Translations under genes and position numbers: made by a program | NCBI GenBank assembly: GCA_020849495.1 | Contig: JADLGD010000111.1 | Coordinates: forward strand, 1-64,000 | DNA length: 64,000 nt | Direction: 5' to 3' | DNA from: Fluviicola sp. | GTDB taxonomy: Bacteria; Bacteroidota; Bacteroidia; Flavobacteriales_D; Crocinitomicaceae | Notes under the pieces: model-generated | Database searches by the model: none | Seen by the model: the letters and a program-made list of their open reading frames with translations, nothing else | What the model was told of the DNA's origin: nothing | Part shown: one piece after another, positions 35,651 to 45,258 of the stretch | How positions within the stretch are numbered: position 1 is the stretch's first letter | Layout: each line of letters opens with the position of its first letter

Positions 35651-35754
35651 CGTGAAACTCTCAGAAGTTAGTGGGAAAAAACCTAAAAAATGGTACTCTT
35701 TTTCTAAGAAGCTTCAAAAAAAAGAAAAATCCTCTGCGATTCAGCCGCTTTTTC

Positions 35755-37011
35755 TTAGTCCAAGTTAATTTTCGACATCCAAATTTTTCGAATTTCTCCA
35801 ACGGTTACTCTCCCAACTGCGATGAGTTGCTTATTGTGTACAATTAAAGCTCGAGGCTGACAGTATTTCTGCGTTTTGTATCGTTTTTCTTTTACGAAAC
35901 CTTGCAGATTAAAAAAGCTAATCACAAATTTATCGGTTTCACTTACATTCAAAACAGCCCAATTGGTTTCATCAATTTGTGCAACTACTGGTGTTTCGCC
36001 GTAATCCCCATTAAACCCTTTTTTATACAAAGTGTCACCCTTGGTATTGAACAGAAATACAAAGCTTTCTGGTTCTATATGTAAATCCTGACCTACAACG
36101 AAAACGTATTTTTCAGATGCAACCAAATCATTGACATAGGCTCCAATCTTATAGGAAAATTTCTCTCTGTGCGTAAATACTTGGGTGGTCATGCTGTAAA
36201 ATTCTTGGTCGAATTGTATCAACGCCATGGGATTCGTGTTTCTGTAGGTGCTATCTCTTCCAGACACCTCTCCACAAAGCCAAAAAGAACCAGCGGCACC
36301 TTTGGCCAATGCTAATCCATCAAAAGTTCTGGCGTCGAAATTAGATTTCAAGAACCAAGCTGGTCGTAAATAAGTTGAATCGAATAAAGTGGCACCCGTA
36401 GCATCTGTGTGAATGAAACGCAATGAAAACTCGTCTTTTAGTCCCATTTCTGGGTCGGGTTTCGTGAATGAAGATGCAGCGATGATTAATCCGTTTTGCG
36501 CATCGCAGGTCATCCCAAATGGCGTCGAATTGTAAAAAGAAGGATACACTCGGTAGGCCTGAGTTTTGAGTGTTGTATCTAAAAATAGTGCGAAAACACC
36601 TTGACCTCGATCTCTATCGTAATTTTTTTCACGGTAATCGTTCATGAACCCGCTCACAGCGATTCGATGATCTGCTAACAATACAATGTGTTGTGCTTCA
36701 ATTCCTGGAAGAAAAGCGCTGCGAAGAAGTTTCCCAGTTGGACTAAATTTTTGAATAAACGGATGAGTTCCATAAGGCAAAGTTGTATCTGCATACACTG
36801 TTTTTCCATTCACCTCTTTAAAAAATTCGAGTCCAGTTTCATAGCGTCCAACAACATAGGTATTCCCTTGCGTATCCGTCACTGCATTCATTGGATCAAA
36901 ATTAGCGAACTTGCTCCCTTCAATTTTTTCCCATACCGTGGATTGCGAAAACAAAATGTTTCCTGACAAGCAAAGCCATATAAAATAGACCCATTTATTC
37001 ATAATGTTCAA
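35755..37011 (-). CDS. secreted beta-propeller-like protein
   Basis: A 418-aa exported protein; the signal peptide (WVYFIWLCLSGNILFSQ) is followed by repeats of the SBBP/WD-like type ('NAVTDTQGNTYVVGRYETG', 'FGMTCDAQNGLIIAASSF'). No T9SS C-terminal domain is seen, so it may stay in the periplasm. An ATG at 37002 would serve equally well as start. No enzyme motif was found. Confidence 0.75.
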   Translation of the reverse strand: MNIMNKWVYFIWLCLSGNILFSQSTVWEKIEGSKFANFDPMNAVTDTQGNTYVVGRYETGLEFFKEVNGKTVYADTTLPYGTHPFIQKFSPTGKLLRSAFLPGIEAQHIVLLADHRIAVSGFMNDYREKNYDRDRGQGVFALFLDTTLKTQAYRVYPSFYNSTPFGMTCDAQNGLIIAASSFTKPDPEMGLKDEFSLRFIHTDATGATLFDSTYLRPAWFLKSNFDARTFDGLALAKGAAGSFWLCGEVSGRDSTYRNTNPMALIQFDQEFYSMTTQVFTHREKFSYKIGAYVNDLVASEKYVFVVGQDLHIEPESFVFLFNTKGDTLYKKGFNGDYGETPVVAQIDETNWAVLNVSETDKFVISFFNLQGFVKEKRYKTQKYCQPRALIVHNKQLIAVGRVTVGEIRKIWMSKINLD

Positions 37012-37032
37012 AATCGAGGGAATATTTCGCCA

Positions 37033-37491
37033 TTATTTTTCCTCTTCTTTTTTCTGTTGGTACATTTTGGTTTTACGGACCACAAAACGTTCGAAATTAC
37101 TCAACAACAAAGTGATGATCAAAAACCCAACGGTCAATAATCCAGCTGAAATTAAGTAACCCAAACCACACAAAACGCCAATGGATGCGATGAACCAAAT
37201 AAAGGCAGCGCTGGTTACTCCAGTTACTTTATCGTGTTCCTTAAAAATAACACCACCTCCAAGAAAACCAATCCCTGTAATGATTTGACCGATTACTCGT
37301 GTTGGATCTGCAGTTCCTCCAAAACTAATTCCTACCAAGGTAAAAATGGTCACTCCAACACAAATCAACACGTGTGTGCGAATACCAGCTACTTTGTTTT
37401 TCATTTCACGTTCGATGCCTACTACACCTCCGCAAACGGTAGCTACTCCAATTTCAGGCAACATTTTCAATAAAAAATCCAGTTCTTGCAT
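37033..37491 (-). CDS. MgtC/SapB-family membrane protein
   Basis: A 152-aa protein with four membrane helices and the family's N-terminal signature 'GGVVGIEREMKNKVAGIRTH' and 'GIGFLGGGVIF'. MgtC homologues are tied to growth at low magnesium and to regulation of ATP synthase. The C-terminal ACT-like extension of MgtC proper is absent, so this is the shorter SapB type. It is the last gene of the ilv unit. Confidence 0.9.
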   Translation of the reverse strand: MQELDFLLKMLPEIGVATVCGGVVGIEREMKNKVAGIRTHVLICVGVTIFTLVGISFGGTADPTRVIGQIITGIGFLGGGVIFKEHDKVTGVTSAAFIWFIASIGVLCGLGYLISAGLLTVGFLIITLLLSNFERFVVRKTKMYQQKKEEEK

Positions 37492-37525
37492 GCTTCGATT
37501 TTTGAATTACTGTTCAACAAATAGA

Positions 37526-37879
37526 TTATAAAATGGTCGTTACCAATACTGGTGGACGACCTATCACAGCTTTATTTCCGTTAATTACAATCGGTCGTTC
37601 GATCAAAACAGGATGCTCTACCATCGCTTGAATCCATTGGTCAGCAGAAAGTGTTTTTCCTTTGTAGTTTTCTTTGAAAACGGTTTCACCTGTTCGCAAC
37701 AAAGCTTGCGGCTCGATACCCAATTTTGCAATCAGTGCTTTCAGGGAATCAAAGCTTGGAGCGTCTTTTAAATATTCGACCACTTCAATCTCACAATTTA
37801 CCTCATTGAGTAAACCCAGTGCTTCTCTACTTTTTGAACAACGAGGGTTATGGAAAATAATGATTTTATCTGCTGCCAT
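37526..37879 (-). CDS. ArsC-family reductase (glutaredoxin-dependent type)
   Basis: A 117-aa thioredoxin-fold protein with the active-site cysteine in 'HNPRCSKSREALGLL' and the arginine segments 'ALLRTGE' and 'ERPIVING...VIGRPP'. It fits either arsenate reductase or the related YfgD-like proteins; no other ars genes are nearby, so an arsenate role is unproven. It sits between ilvA and mgtC with 23-34 bp gaps, apparently in the same transcript. Confidence 0.85.
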   Translation of the reverse strand: MAADKIIIFHNPRCSKSREALGLLNEVNCEIEVVEYLKDAPSFDSLKALIAKLGIEPQALLRTGETVFKENYKGKTLSADQWIQAMVEHPVLIERPIVINGNKAVIGRPPVLVTTIL

Positions 37880-37902
37880 GTTTTGTGTTTTGACAAATAT
37901 AC

Positions 37903-39147
37903 TTAACCAATCAATTGATTGAACAAGGTAAAATTGTCATTCAGGTATTCAAATTGAAATCCTTGTTGGTGCAAACGTTCTTTTAATCCTTCCAATTTAT
38001 CAGCTGCTGGTAATTCGATACCTACCACCGCAGGGCCACTTTCCCGATTGTTTTTTTGTGAAAATTGGAAATGCGTGATGTCATCTTCCGCTTGCAACAC
38101 ATCCGAAACGAAAGCTTTCAAAGCCCCTGGTCGTTGCGGAAATTCAATCAAGAAATAATGTTTTTTTCCGAGGTATAACAAGGCTCTTTCTTGAATTTCA
38201 GGCATTCTGAAAATGTCGTTGTTGCTTCCACTCACCACACAAACAAGCGTTTTTCCTTGAAATTGTTCCGCATACAGTTCTGCAGCTGCGATGGTCAAAG
38301 CTCCTGCTGGTTCTACAACCAAAGCCTCTTCATTGTACAAACGCAAAATTGTAGCACACACTTTCCCTTCTGGAACGGTCAACACCTCATCCAATCCGCT
38401 TTTACAAATGGAAAAAGTTGTTGACCCAACTTGTTGAACAGCTGCCCCATCAACAAATTTATCGATCTGTTCCAAGCGGGTAACTTTACCGTTTTCAATT
38501 GATTTTTTCATGGTAGGTGCTCCAGCAGGTTCAACGCCTATGATTGTTGTTTCAGGATACAATTGTTTGAAATAAGAAATGACTCCTGCAGCTAAACCAC
38601 CTCCGCCAATAGGCACTAAAATAACATCCGGCACGGCTTCCATTTGTTGGGCAATTTCTAAACCCACAGTAGCTTGTCCTGCAATGATTCGTTCATCATC
38701 GAAGGGATGAACAAAACAACAATTTGTTTCATTTTCATACTTTTTGGCCGCTAAAAAAGCAGCGTCAAAAGTTTCTCCAGCTAGGCGAATTTCAACCCAT
38801 GATTGACCAAAGCGTTTTACAGCAGCAATCTTTTGCTTCGGTGTTGTTTCAGGCATAAAGATTACACCTTTCACCTGCATGAGTGCACAGGCAAATGCTA
38901 CGCCTTGCGCATGATTTCCCGCACTTGCACAAACAACTCCAGCCGTTTTTTCAGCTTCGCTTAATCCTGACATCAAGTTGTAAGCACCGCGGATTTTATA
39001 AGAACGAACTACTTGGGTATCTTCACGCTTCAACCACACCGATCCTTTGGTCAAATTAGAAAGCGTTTCATTGTAAACAAGCGGGGTAACTGGTATTACC
39101 CCTTCTCGCTGTTGATGTGCCGCTTCAATTTTATCTATTCCGACCAT
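37903..39147 (-). CDS. ilvA: threonine dehydratase, biosynthetic type
   Basis: IlvA deaminates threonine to 2-oxobutanoate, the first step toward isoleucine. I use the ATG at 39147 (MVGIDKIEAAHQQ), overlapping ilvC by 13 bp; this gives 414 aa. The PLP lysine lies in 'VVRSYKIRGAYNLMSG', and the cofactor loop is 'SAGNHAQGVAFAC' followed by 'GGGGLAAG'. A C-terminal ACT-like domain ('YFLIEFPQRPGALKAFV') should mediate allosteric control. It sits downstream of ilvC in the ilv operon. Confidence 0.94.
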   Translation of the reverse strand: MVGIDKIEAAHQQREGVIPVTPLVYNETLSNLTKGSVWLKREDTQVVRSYKIRGAYNLMSGLSEAEKTAGVVCASAGNHAQGVAFACALMQVKGVIFMPETTPKQKIAAVKRFGQSWVEIRLAGETFDAAFLAAKKYENETNCCFVHPFDDERIIAGQATVGLEIAQQMEAVPDVILVPIGGGGLAAGVISYFKQLYPETTIIGVEPAGAPTMKKSIENGKVTRLEQIDKFVDGAAVQQVGSTTFSICKSGLDEVLTVPEGKVCATILRLYNEEALVVEPAGALTIAAAELYAEQFQGKTLVCVVSGSNNDIFRMPEIQERALLYLGKKHYFLIEFPQRPGALKAFVSDVLQAEDDITHFQFSQKNNRESGPAVVGIELPAADKLEGLKERLHQQGFQFEYLNDNFTLFNQLIG

Positions 39148-40196
39148 ACAGTAGTTGTTGTTGGACGCAATTGTCTGACAGCTCTTCCTGTTTGCCACAA
39201 TTCAGATTCGCGGATTTCAGTCAATTCTTTATCCAAAGTATCACGATAATCAGCCTTACTTCCTTCTTCGATCACTCGTTTTGCTTCTCTTCCTGATTTC
39301 ACCTCATCGTACAACGATTCAAACACTGGAAGGGCTGCATCACGGAATTTACCTTTCCAGTCCAAGGCACCGCGTTGAGCAGTTACAGAAGTGTTGGCAT
39401 ACATCCAATCCATTCCTTTTTCTGCCACTAAAGGCATTAAACTTTGGGTCAATTCTTCCACTGTTTCATTGAAAGCTTCAGAAGGAGAATGTCCGTTTTT
39501 TCGCAACACTTGGTACTGTGCTTCAAACATTCCTGCCAAAGCACCCATTAAGATCCCACGCTCTCCTGTCAAATCAGAATACACTTCTTTTTTGAAATCC
39601 GTTTCGAACAAGTAACCCGAACCTACTCCAATTCCTAAAGCGATAGCCGTTTGCATGGCATTTCCAGAAACATCTTGGTAAACAGCCACACTGGAATTGA
39701 TTCCTTGTCCTTGTAGAAATAAACGGCGTAAAGAAGTACCGGAACCTTTAGGAGCTACTAAAACCACATCAATATCTGCAGGTGGAACAATACCTGTTTG
39801 CTCATGAAAAGTGATGCCGAAACCGTGAGAAAAATAAAGCGTTTTTCCTTTTGTTAAAAATGGTTTTACGTGTTTCCAAGCATCAATTTGTCCAGCATCC
39901 GATAGTAAATAACATACGATTGAAGCTTGTTGACATGCTTCTTCAATTGAAAACAAGTTTTCACCTGGAACCCAACCATCTTCAACTGCTTTTGCCCAAC
40001 TTTTTCCCCCTTCACGTTGACCAACGATCACGTTAAATCCATTGTCTTTTAAATTAAGCGATTGACCCGGACCTTGTACGCCATAACCAATCACCGCGAT
40101 TGTGTCGTTTTTTAATGTTGAAAGTGCTTTTTCTAAAGGAAATTCATCGCGGGTTACAACGGTTTCGTTTACTCCGCCAAAATTGATTGTTGCCAT
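39135..40196 (-). CDS. ilvC: ketol-acid reductoisomerase (class I)
   Basis: It converts acetolactate or acetohydroxybutyrate to the dihydroxy acids, using NADPH or NADH and magnesium. The 353-aa product has an N-terminal Rossmann domain ('IAVIGYGVQGPGQSLNLKDN'), 'LVAPKGSGTSLRRLF', and the knotted C-terminal domain with acidic metal ligands ('EVYSDLTGERGILMG'). It is the short class I type and not the class II enzyme of roughly 490 aa found in E. coli. Confidence 0.96.
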   Translation of the reverse strand: MATINFGGVNETVVTRDEFPLEKALSTLKNDTIAVIGYGVQGPGQSLNLKDNGFNVIVGQREGGKSWAKAVEDGWVPGENLFSIEEACQQASIVCYLLSDAGQIDAWKHVKPFLTKGKTLYFSHGFGITFHEQTGIVPPADIDVVLVAPKGSGTSLRRLFLQGQGINSSVAVYQDVSGNAMQTAIALGIGVGSGYLFETDFKKEVYSDLTGERGILMGALAGMFEAQYQVLRKNGHSPSEAFNETVEELTQSLMPLVAEKGMDWMYANTSVTAQRGALDWKGKFRDAALPVFESLYDEVKSGREAKRVIEEGSKADYRDTLDKELTEIRESELWQTGRAVRQLRPTTTTVWSE

Positions 40197-40207
40197 AATT
40201 TTATTTT

Positions 40208-40735
40208 TTAAAAGGTTGTGTTTAATTCGTGTAAATAACTCTCTAATGTTTTCATCGGTTTAGTAACCGCTACTCTACCTGAACGCGAAAATTCAAGTAC
40301 TTTGAAAGCTCGTAAATCTTTCACCAATTGTTGAATTGCCTGTTCGTGACCTGTTAATTCAAAAACCACGTATTCACTAGAAACAGCTAGCATTCGTGCA
40401 TTGTGTTTTCGAATTAACTGTTCCAGTTCAGGCATTTTCGCATCATCCATTGCTGTTTTCACCAAAGCCAATTCTTGGTAAACAATGTCTGCATCTGCAT
40501 GGTAAAAGGCTTTTAGGACCTCCACTTGTTTTTCCAATTGAGCGACTACTTTTTTCACCAAATCTTCTGATTCTCTCACCACAATGGTGTAGCGGTAAAC
40601 ATCCTCTACTTCCGTTTCTGATGCGGTGATGCTATCAATGTTGATGTGTCTTCTAGTAAAAATGATGGTCAATCGGTTCAAGATACCGATCGTGTTTTCT
40701 GTAAAAACAGAAATGTTGTATCGTTGCTTTTCCAT
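40208..40735 (-). CDS. ilvN: acetolactate synthase small (regulatory) subunit
   Basis: A 175-aa regulatory subunit with an N-terminal ACT domain ('ISVFTENTIGILNRLTIIFT', 'HINIDSITASETE') that normally mediates valine feedback. It directly follows ilvB (1-nt gap). The C-terminal half ('LEQLIRKHNARMLAVSSEYV') is typical of the longer ilvN/ilvH class. Confidence 0.95.
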   Translation of the reverse strand: MEKQRYNISVFTENTIGILNRLTIIFTRRHINIDSITASETEVEDVYRYTIVVRESEDLVKKVVAQLEKQVEVLKAFYHADADIVYQELALVKTAMDDAKMPELEQLIRKHNARMLAVSSEYVVFELTGHEQAIQQLVKDLRAFKVLEFSRSGRVAVTKPMKTLESYLHELNTTF

Positions 40736-40736
40736 G

Positions 40737-42437
40737 TTAATTCAAACGTATTTCGGCAACAGATGCGCCAGTTTCTACCATTGGGAATACATTGTCTTCT
40801 TGCTTCACCACACATTCGAGTAAATAACTATCAGGAGAAGAAAGAAAATCGTTCAGGACACTTTCCAGGGCTTCTCTTTCATGAACTTGTTTTGCTTCCA
40901 CCCCATAAGCTGCGGCAATTGCACAAAAATTGGGGTTGACAATTTCAGTAAACGAATAGCGACGATCAAAAAACAATTGTTGCCATTGACGCACCATCCC
41001 CAAAAAGTTGTTGTTCAGAATCAAGATTTTTACTTTTAGTTGGAACTGTAAAATGGTTCCCAATTCTTGCAGAGTCATTTGAAAACCACCATCTCCAATG
41101 ATTGCGACAACCGTTTTTTCAGGAGCTCCTAAACTTGCACCGATTGCTGCTGGCAAACCAAATCCCATGGTACCCAAGCCACCTGAAGTGACATTCGTTC
41201 TTGGATCTTGGTAATGAAAATAGCGTGCTGTAACCATTTGGTGTTGACCCACATCCGTCACTACAATCAAATCATTTCGTTTTTTATTCAATTCAGACAA
41301 GCGGTGAACCACCTCTGCCATGCGCAAACTTTCTTCTTCAGGATGTATCGCCGCAGAAATGATTTCATCTTGTTCTACTTGCTCCAAATCTCGGAATTGT
41401 TGTAACCATTGACCGTGATTGCGATTTTCAACACGCTTTGTCAATTCAACCAGTGCTGTTTTAGCATCTGCATGAATGGCTACATCAGCTGGGATGATTT
41501 TATTCAACTCCGCAGCATCAATGTCAACATGAATCACTTTTGCTTGTTTGGCATAACGAGCAACATCACCTGTTACCCGATCATCGAAGCGCATTCCAAT
41601 TGCCAACAACACATCGCACTCATTCGTAAGTACATTAGGTGCATAATTCCCATGCATTCCTAAATAACCAACATACTGCGGATGGTCCGCTGGAAAAGCA
41701 CCCAAGCCAAGTAAGGTAGATGCTACAGGAATTCCAGTTTTATCTGCAAAATCCATTAATGCATCTTCCGCTTCACTCAATAAAATTCCTTGACCGATGA
41801 GTAAATAAGGTTTATGAGCAGCGTTCAATAGTTCAGCCGCCGATTGGATAGCATCCATTGACATTTTTGGCTGTGGAACATAGCTGCGAATACTCGTACA
41901 AGCTTGATAAGTAAAATCGCATTTACCGAATTGAGCATCTTTGGTAATATCCACTAAAACTGGACCTGGTCGACCAGTACGAGCTATGTAAAATGCTTTT
42001 GCCAATGCGGGTGCAATGTCTTCTGCTCTTGTTACTTGAACATTCCATTTGGTCACAGGCATTGAAATTCCAATCACATCCGTTTCTTGAAATGCATCCG
42101 TTCCTAATAGATGAGAAGCAACTTGTCCGGTGATACAAACAACTGGTGTAGAATCAATCATTGCATCAGCCAAACCTGTTATGAGATTCGTAGCTCCAGG
42201 GCCAGAAGTTGCGAAGACAACCCCTGTTTGTTTACTCACTCTTGCAAACCCTTGAGCAGCATGGATGGCACCTTGTTCATGACGGACTAAAATGTGTTTG
42301 ATTTCATCTTTGAAATCGTACAATGCATCGTAAATGGGCATGATTGCACCACCTGGGTAACCAAAAATTGTTTGAACTTTTTCTTCGCGCAAACAGTGCA
42401 TGACTGCTTCTGCGCCTGTAAGTTGTTTTGTTTTCAT
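40737..42437 (-). CDS. ilvB: acetolactate synthase large (catalytic) subunit
   Basis: A thiamine-diphosphate enzyme that joins pyruvate with pyruvate or 2-oxobutanoate. The 566-aa protein has '[14 protein letters not shown]', the catalytic Glu in '[16 protein letters not shown]', and the TPP motif '[18 protein letters not shown]' to 'ILNNNFLGM'. It lies between ilvD and ilvN with 1-nt gaps. Confidence 0.97.
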   Translation of the reverse strand: MKTKQLTGAEAVMHCLREEKVQTIFGYPGGAIMPIYDALYDFKDEIKHILVRHEQGAIHAAQGFARVSKQTGVVFATSGPGATNLITGLADAMIDSTPVVCITGQVASHLLGTDAFQETDVIGISMPVTKWNVQVTRAEDIAPALAKAFYIARTGRPGPVLVDITKDAQFGKCDFTYQACTSIRSYVPQPKMSMDAIQSAAELLNAAHKPYLLIGQGILLSEAEDALMDFADKTGIPVASTLLGLGAFPADHPQYVGYLGMHGNYAPNVLTNECDVLLAIGMRFDDRVTGDVARYAKQAKVIHVDIDAAELNKIIPADVAIHADAKTALVELTKRVENRNHGQWLQQFRDLEQVEQDEIISAAIHPEEESLRMAEVVHRLSELNKKRNDLIVVTDVGQHQMVTARYFHYQDPRTNVTSGGLGTMGFGLPAAIGASLGAPEKTVVAIIGDGGFQMTLQELGTILQFQLKVKILILNNNFLGMVRQWQQLFFDRRYSFTEIVNPNFCAIAAAYGVEAKQVHEREALESVLNDFLSSPDSYLLECVVKQEDNVFPMVETGASVAEIRLN

Positions 42438-42438
42438 A

Positions 42439-44112
42439 TTATAAATCTGTTACACAACCTTCTGAAGCACTTGAAACTGTTTTCAAGTATTTGTAAAGCA
42501 CGCCTTGTTTTACTTTGGGTTCAGGTTGCAGCCAAGATGCTTTTCGTTGTTCCAGTTCTGATTGACTCACATTGAGATGCAAGGTATTTGTACGAGCATC
42601 AATTGAAATAACATCGCCATCTTGAACCAATGCAATGGGTCCACCATCAAACGCTTCAGGAGTGATATGACCAACCACAAAACCGTGTGAGCCTCCAGAA
42701 AATCTTCCATCGGTAATCAATGCCACTTTATCTCCCAAACCTGCTCCCATGATGGCAGAAGTTGGTTTGAGCATTTCCGGCATTCCAGGTCCACCTTTTG
42801 GTCCACAATTTCGAATGACGACAACTGTTCCAGGAACAATTTTAGCACTTCTTACAGCAGTTATCACATCAGCTTCATCTTCAAAAACCATTGCTTTCCC
42901 TGAAAAAGTATGACCTTCTTTCCCAGATATTTTTGCTACTGCCCCTTTTGGAGCAAGATTTCCAAACAACATTTGTAAATGTCCATTTGCAGCAATTGGG
43001 TCTTCAATTTTTCGGATCACATCTTGATCTAAGGGTAAATCAGGAACTTCTGCTAAATTTTCAGCAAGCGTTTTTCCTGTAACGGTTAAACATTTACCAT
43101 CCAATAAGCCTTGATGCCACAAGTATTTCATCAGAGCTGGTACACCGCCAATTCGGTGCACATCTTCCATCAAATATTTTCCACTTGGTTTTAAATCTGC
43201 CAATACAGGAATACGATCTGAAACAGCCTGAAAATCTTTCAAGGTCAAAGTAATTCCTACTGAATGAGCCATTGCTATTAGATGCAAGACTGCATTCGTA
43301 GATCCACCCAAAACTGTCACCACAATCATCGCATTTTCAAAGGCTCTTCGCGTCATGATATCACGAGGTTTGATGTCTTTTTCCAATAAAAGTCGCATTG
43401 CTCTACCAGCATCTAAACATTCCTGTTGTTTTTCAGGGCTCAAAGCAGGATTGGAAGAGGAATAAGGCAAACTCATACCTAAAGCTTCTACAGAAGCAGC
43501 CATCGTATTTGCCGTGTACATTCCACCACAAGCACCTGCACCTGGACAAGCATTTTTAATGATTCCTTTGAAATCCTCTGGTGTCATTTTTCCATCCAAA
43601 CGTTGACCTAAAGCTTCGAAAGCAGAGACAATGTTGAGTGATTGACCTTTGTATTTTCCTGAATGGATCGTTCCTCCATAAAGCATGATTGCAGGTCTGT
43701 TTAGTCGACCCATCGCAATGACAGAACCGGGCATGTTTTTATCACAACCAACAACTGCTATCATTCCGTCATACCATTGAGCACCCATGACCGTTTCAAT
43801 GGAATCCGCTATCACATCTCTGGATACCAAAGAATAACGCATACCAGAAGTCCCGTTCGAAATACCATCACTCACACCAATGGAATGAAAAATCAAGCCC
43901 ACCATGTTTTTTTGTTGTACTCCTTCTTTGGCCACTTTTGCCAAATCATTCAAATGCATGTTACAGGTATTACCTTCGTAGCCAGTACTAACAATTCCTA
44001 CTTGCGCTTTCGTAAAATCGGCATCTGAAAAACCGATTCCGTACAACATGGCTTGAGCAGCAGGTTGAGTTTCATCTTGAGTGATGGTTTTACTGTATTT
44101 ATTTAGTTCCAT
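42439..44112 (-). CDS. ilvD: dihydroxy-acid dehydratase
   Basis: An iron-sulphur enzyme that dehydrates dihydroxy acids to 2-keto acids. The start is the ATG at 44112; the ORF-track start at 44118 is a TTG inside ilvE. The 557-aa sequence carries '[20 protein letters not shown]', '[16 protein letters not shown]' and '[20 protein letters not shown]', with the cysteines expected for the cluster. The ilvE stop is 2 nt upstream of its start. Confidence 0.97.
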   Translation of the reverse strand: MELNKYSKTITQDETQPAAQAMLYGIGFSDADFTKAQVGIVSTGYEGNTCNMHLNDLAKVAKEGVQQKNMVGLIFHSIGVSDGISNGTSGMRYSLVSRDVIADSIETVMGAQWYDGMIAVVGCDKNMPGSVIAMGRLNRPAIMLYGGTIHSGKYKGQSLNIVSAFEALGQRLDGKMTPEDFKGIIKNACPGAGACGGMYTANTMAASVEALGMSLPYSSSNPALSPEKQQECLDAGRAMRLLLEKDIKPRDIMTRRAFENAMIVVTVLGGSTNAVLHLIAMAHSVGITLTLKDFQAVSDRIPVLADLKPSGKYLMEDVHRIGGVPALMKYLWHQGLLDGKCLTVTGKTLAENLAEVPDLPLDQDVIRKIEDPIAANGHLQMLFGNLAPKGAVAKISGKEGHTFSGKAMVFEDEADVITAVRSAKIVPGTVVVIRNCGPKGGPGMPEMLKPTSAIMGAGLGDKVALITDGRFSGGSHGFVVGHITPEAFDGGPIALVQDGDVISIDARTNTLHLNVSQSELEQRKASWLQPEPKVKQGVLYKYLKTVSSASEGCVTDL

Positions 44113-44114
44113 GA

Positions 44115-45005
44115 TCAAACGTGTAATTGATGGTATTCATTCACAGAAACGCGCATGCGGTAGCGCAATTGGATCAAATGGCTCACGCTGTCTTCCCAAT
44201 TGAAAGGAAAGGTGTAATCATCTAACGATTTTAGTCCAGCTACTTCAGCAGCCGTTCCACAGAAAAATGCAGCATCGGCAGTTTTTACCTCATCTGCAGT
44301 GAAAAAGCGTTCTTCTACAGGTATTTCGAGTTCTTTTGCCAATTCAAAAACAGTAGCACGAGTAATTCCTGAGAGGATGTTACCAAGAGGAGCTGTGACT
44401 AATTTTCCGTCTTTTTCAAAAAAGAAATTTGCGCCAGGACCTTCAGCAATGTTTCCATTCATGTCTGTCAAAAGTGCTTCATCAAACCCTCTTTGTTTTG
44501 CTTCTGTTGTAGCCAAAATACTATTGGTGTAATGTCCAACAACTTTTGCTTCCACATGACAAGCTTTCGGATTCGGTCTTTGATAAGGAGAAAGGCTTAC
44601 TCGTAGTAACTGATCACCTAAATAATTGGCCCATTCCCAAGCCATGATGACAACATGTACCTCATCTGTTGGAGAAAGTGACATATTGTTTCCTAAATAC
44701 ACCAATGGTCGGATATACGCATCTGTCAAATTATTTCTTCGTAACAATTCATAGGTAATTGCTTCTAATTCAGCAGATGAATAAGGCAAATTGATGTGCA
44801 TCATTTTAGCTGAATAGTGCAAACGATCAAAATGCTCTTTGGCTTTAAAAATACGTGTCCCGTCTTCCGTGTCGTAAGAGCGAATCCCCTCAAACACACC
44901 GTTTCCATAATGCATGGTTTGGTTATACAAAGATGCAGTAGCATCTGAAGCTTTGACAAATTTTCCATTGAGGAAAAGCACCGTGTTGTTGTTAAAATAA
45001 CTCAT
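44115..45005 (-). CDS. ilvE: branched-chain amino-acid aminotransferase
   Basis: It transfers the amino group in the last step of Val, Leu and Ile synthesis. The 296-aa fold-type IV PLP protein shows '[20 protein letters not shown]', '[16 protein letters not shown]', and the PLP lysine in '[20 protein letters not shown]'. '[17 protein letters not shown]' is typical of the C-terminal part. It is the first structural gene of the ilv operon and is preceded by the attenuator. Confidence 0.96.
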   Translation of the reverse strand: MSYFNNNTVLFLNGKFVKASDATASLYNQTMHYGNGVFEGIRSYDTEDGTRIFKAKEHFDRLHYSAKMMHINLPYSSAELEAITYELLRRNNLTDAYIRPLVYLGNNMSLSPTDEVHVVIMAWEWANYLGDQLLRVSLSPYQRPNPKACHVEAKVVGHYTNSILATTEAKQRGFDEALLTDMNGNIAEGPGANFFFEKDGKLVTAPLGNILSGITRATVFELAKELEIPVEERFFTADEVKTADAAFFCGTAAEVAGLKSLDDYTFPFNWEDSVSHLIQLRYRMRVSVNEYHQLHV

Positions 45006-45023
45006 GTTGAAAATTGATTAAAT

Positions 45024-45053
45024 AAAAAAACCATCCCCCTTGCGAGGAATGGT
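45024..45053 (-). terminator. ilv operon attenuator (rho-independent)
   Basis: On the minus strand ACCATTCC pairs with GGGGATGGT (one G-U) around TCGCAAG-type loop bases, followed by seven T. It lies between the leader peptide and ilvE. Its 5' arm can pair instead with GAGGTTGGT at 45085-45093, so the terminator can be switched. Confidence 0.82.
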
Positions 45054-45084
45054 GTACCTAAAACTGCTTTATGTTTTATTCTAT

Positions 45085-45093
45085 ACCAACCTC
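45085..45093 (-). promoter_or_regulatory. candidate anti-terminator arm of the ilv leader
   Basis: Minus-strand GAGGTTGGT can pair with ACCATTCCTC of the terminator: GAGG with CCTC and GGT with ACC, with a small internal loop between. It begins 7 nt after the leader peptide stop, so a ribosome at that stop would mask it. Confidence 0.55.
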
Positions 45094-45099
45094 ATTCAG

Positions 45100-45162
45100 T
45101 CATGTTCCAATAATGGAAATGACGCTAATAATGTTGTTGATATGGAATGCGTTGAATTTCAT
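45100..45162 (-). CDS. ilv operon leader peptide, 20 codons
   Basis: The minus strand encodes MKFNAFHINNIISVISIIGT, then TGA. Six of the twenty codons are Ile (one ATC, five ATT) and one is Val, clustered in the second half. An A/G-rich stretch (AAAGAG) precedes the ATG. The placement upstream of an anti-terminator and a terminator, and before branched-chain biosynthesis genes, is that of a transcription attenuation leader. It is too short for the ORF track. Confidence 0.8.
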   Translation of the reverse strand: MKFNAFHINNIISVISIIGT

Positions 45163-45180
45163 TTTTTCTCTTTTTGAAAG

Positions 45181-45217
45181 TCAGACATACACTGTCTCTT
45201 CACCAGTATATGTCTGA
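45181..45217. other. 14-bp hairpin upstream of the ilv leader
   Basis: TCAGACATACACTG (45181-45194) pairs with CAGTATATGTCTGA (45204-45217), 14 bp with one wobble and a 9-nt loop. No T run follows on the minus strand. It may end the anchor-L transcript or form the 5' end of the ilv leader. Confidence 0.55.
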
Positions 45218-45226
45218 ACTTTACAT

Positions 45227-45257
45227 TTAATGTAGCTTCGTAGTTGTGTGTGACAAG
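45227..45257 (-). promoter_or_regulatory. weak promoter candidate for the ilv operon
   Basis: The minus strand reads CTTG, 19 nt, TACATTAA. The last box matches TAnnTT but not the final TG. The position would start the RNA at the hairpin listed just downstream. Confidence 0.3.
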
Positions 45258-45258
45258 A

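Noticed and set aside
37526-37879. arsenic resistance island
   Set aside because: Only a single ArsC-like gene is present, with no arsB, acr3 or arsR nearby.
39135-40196. ilvC as truncated because shorter than the E. coli enzyme
   Set aside because: It is a complete class I reductoisomerase of normal length with both domains.
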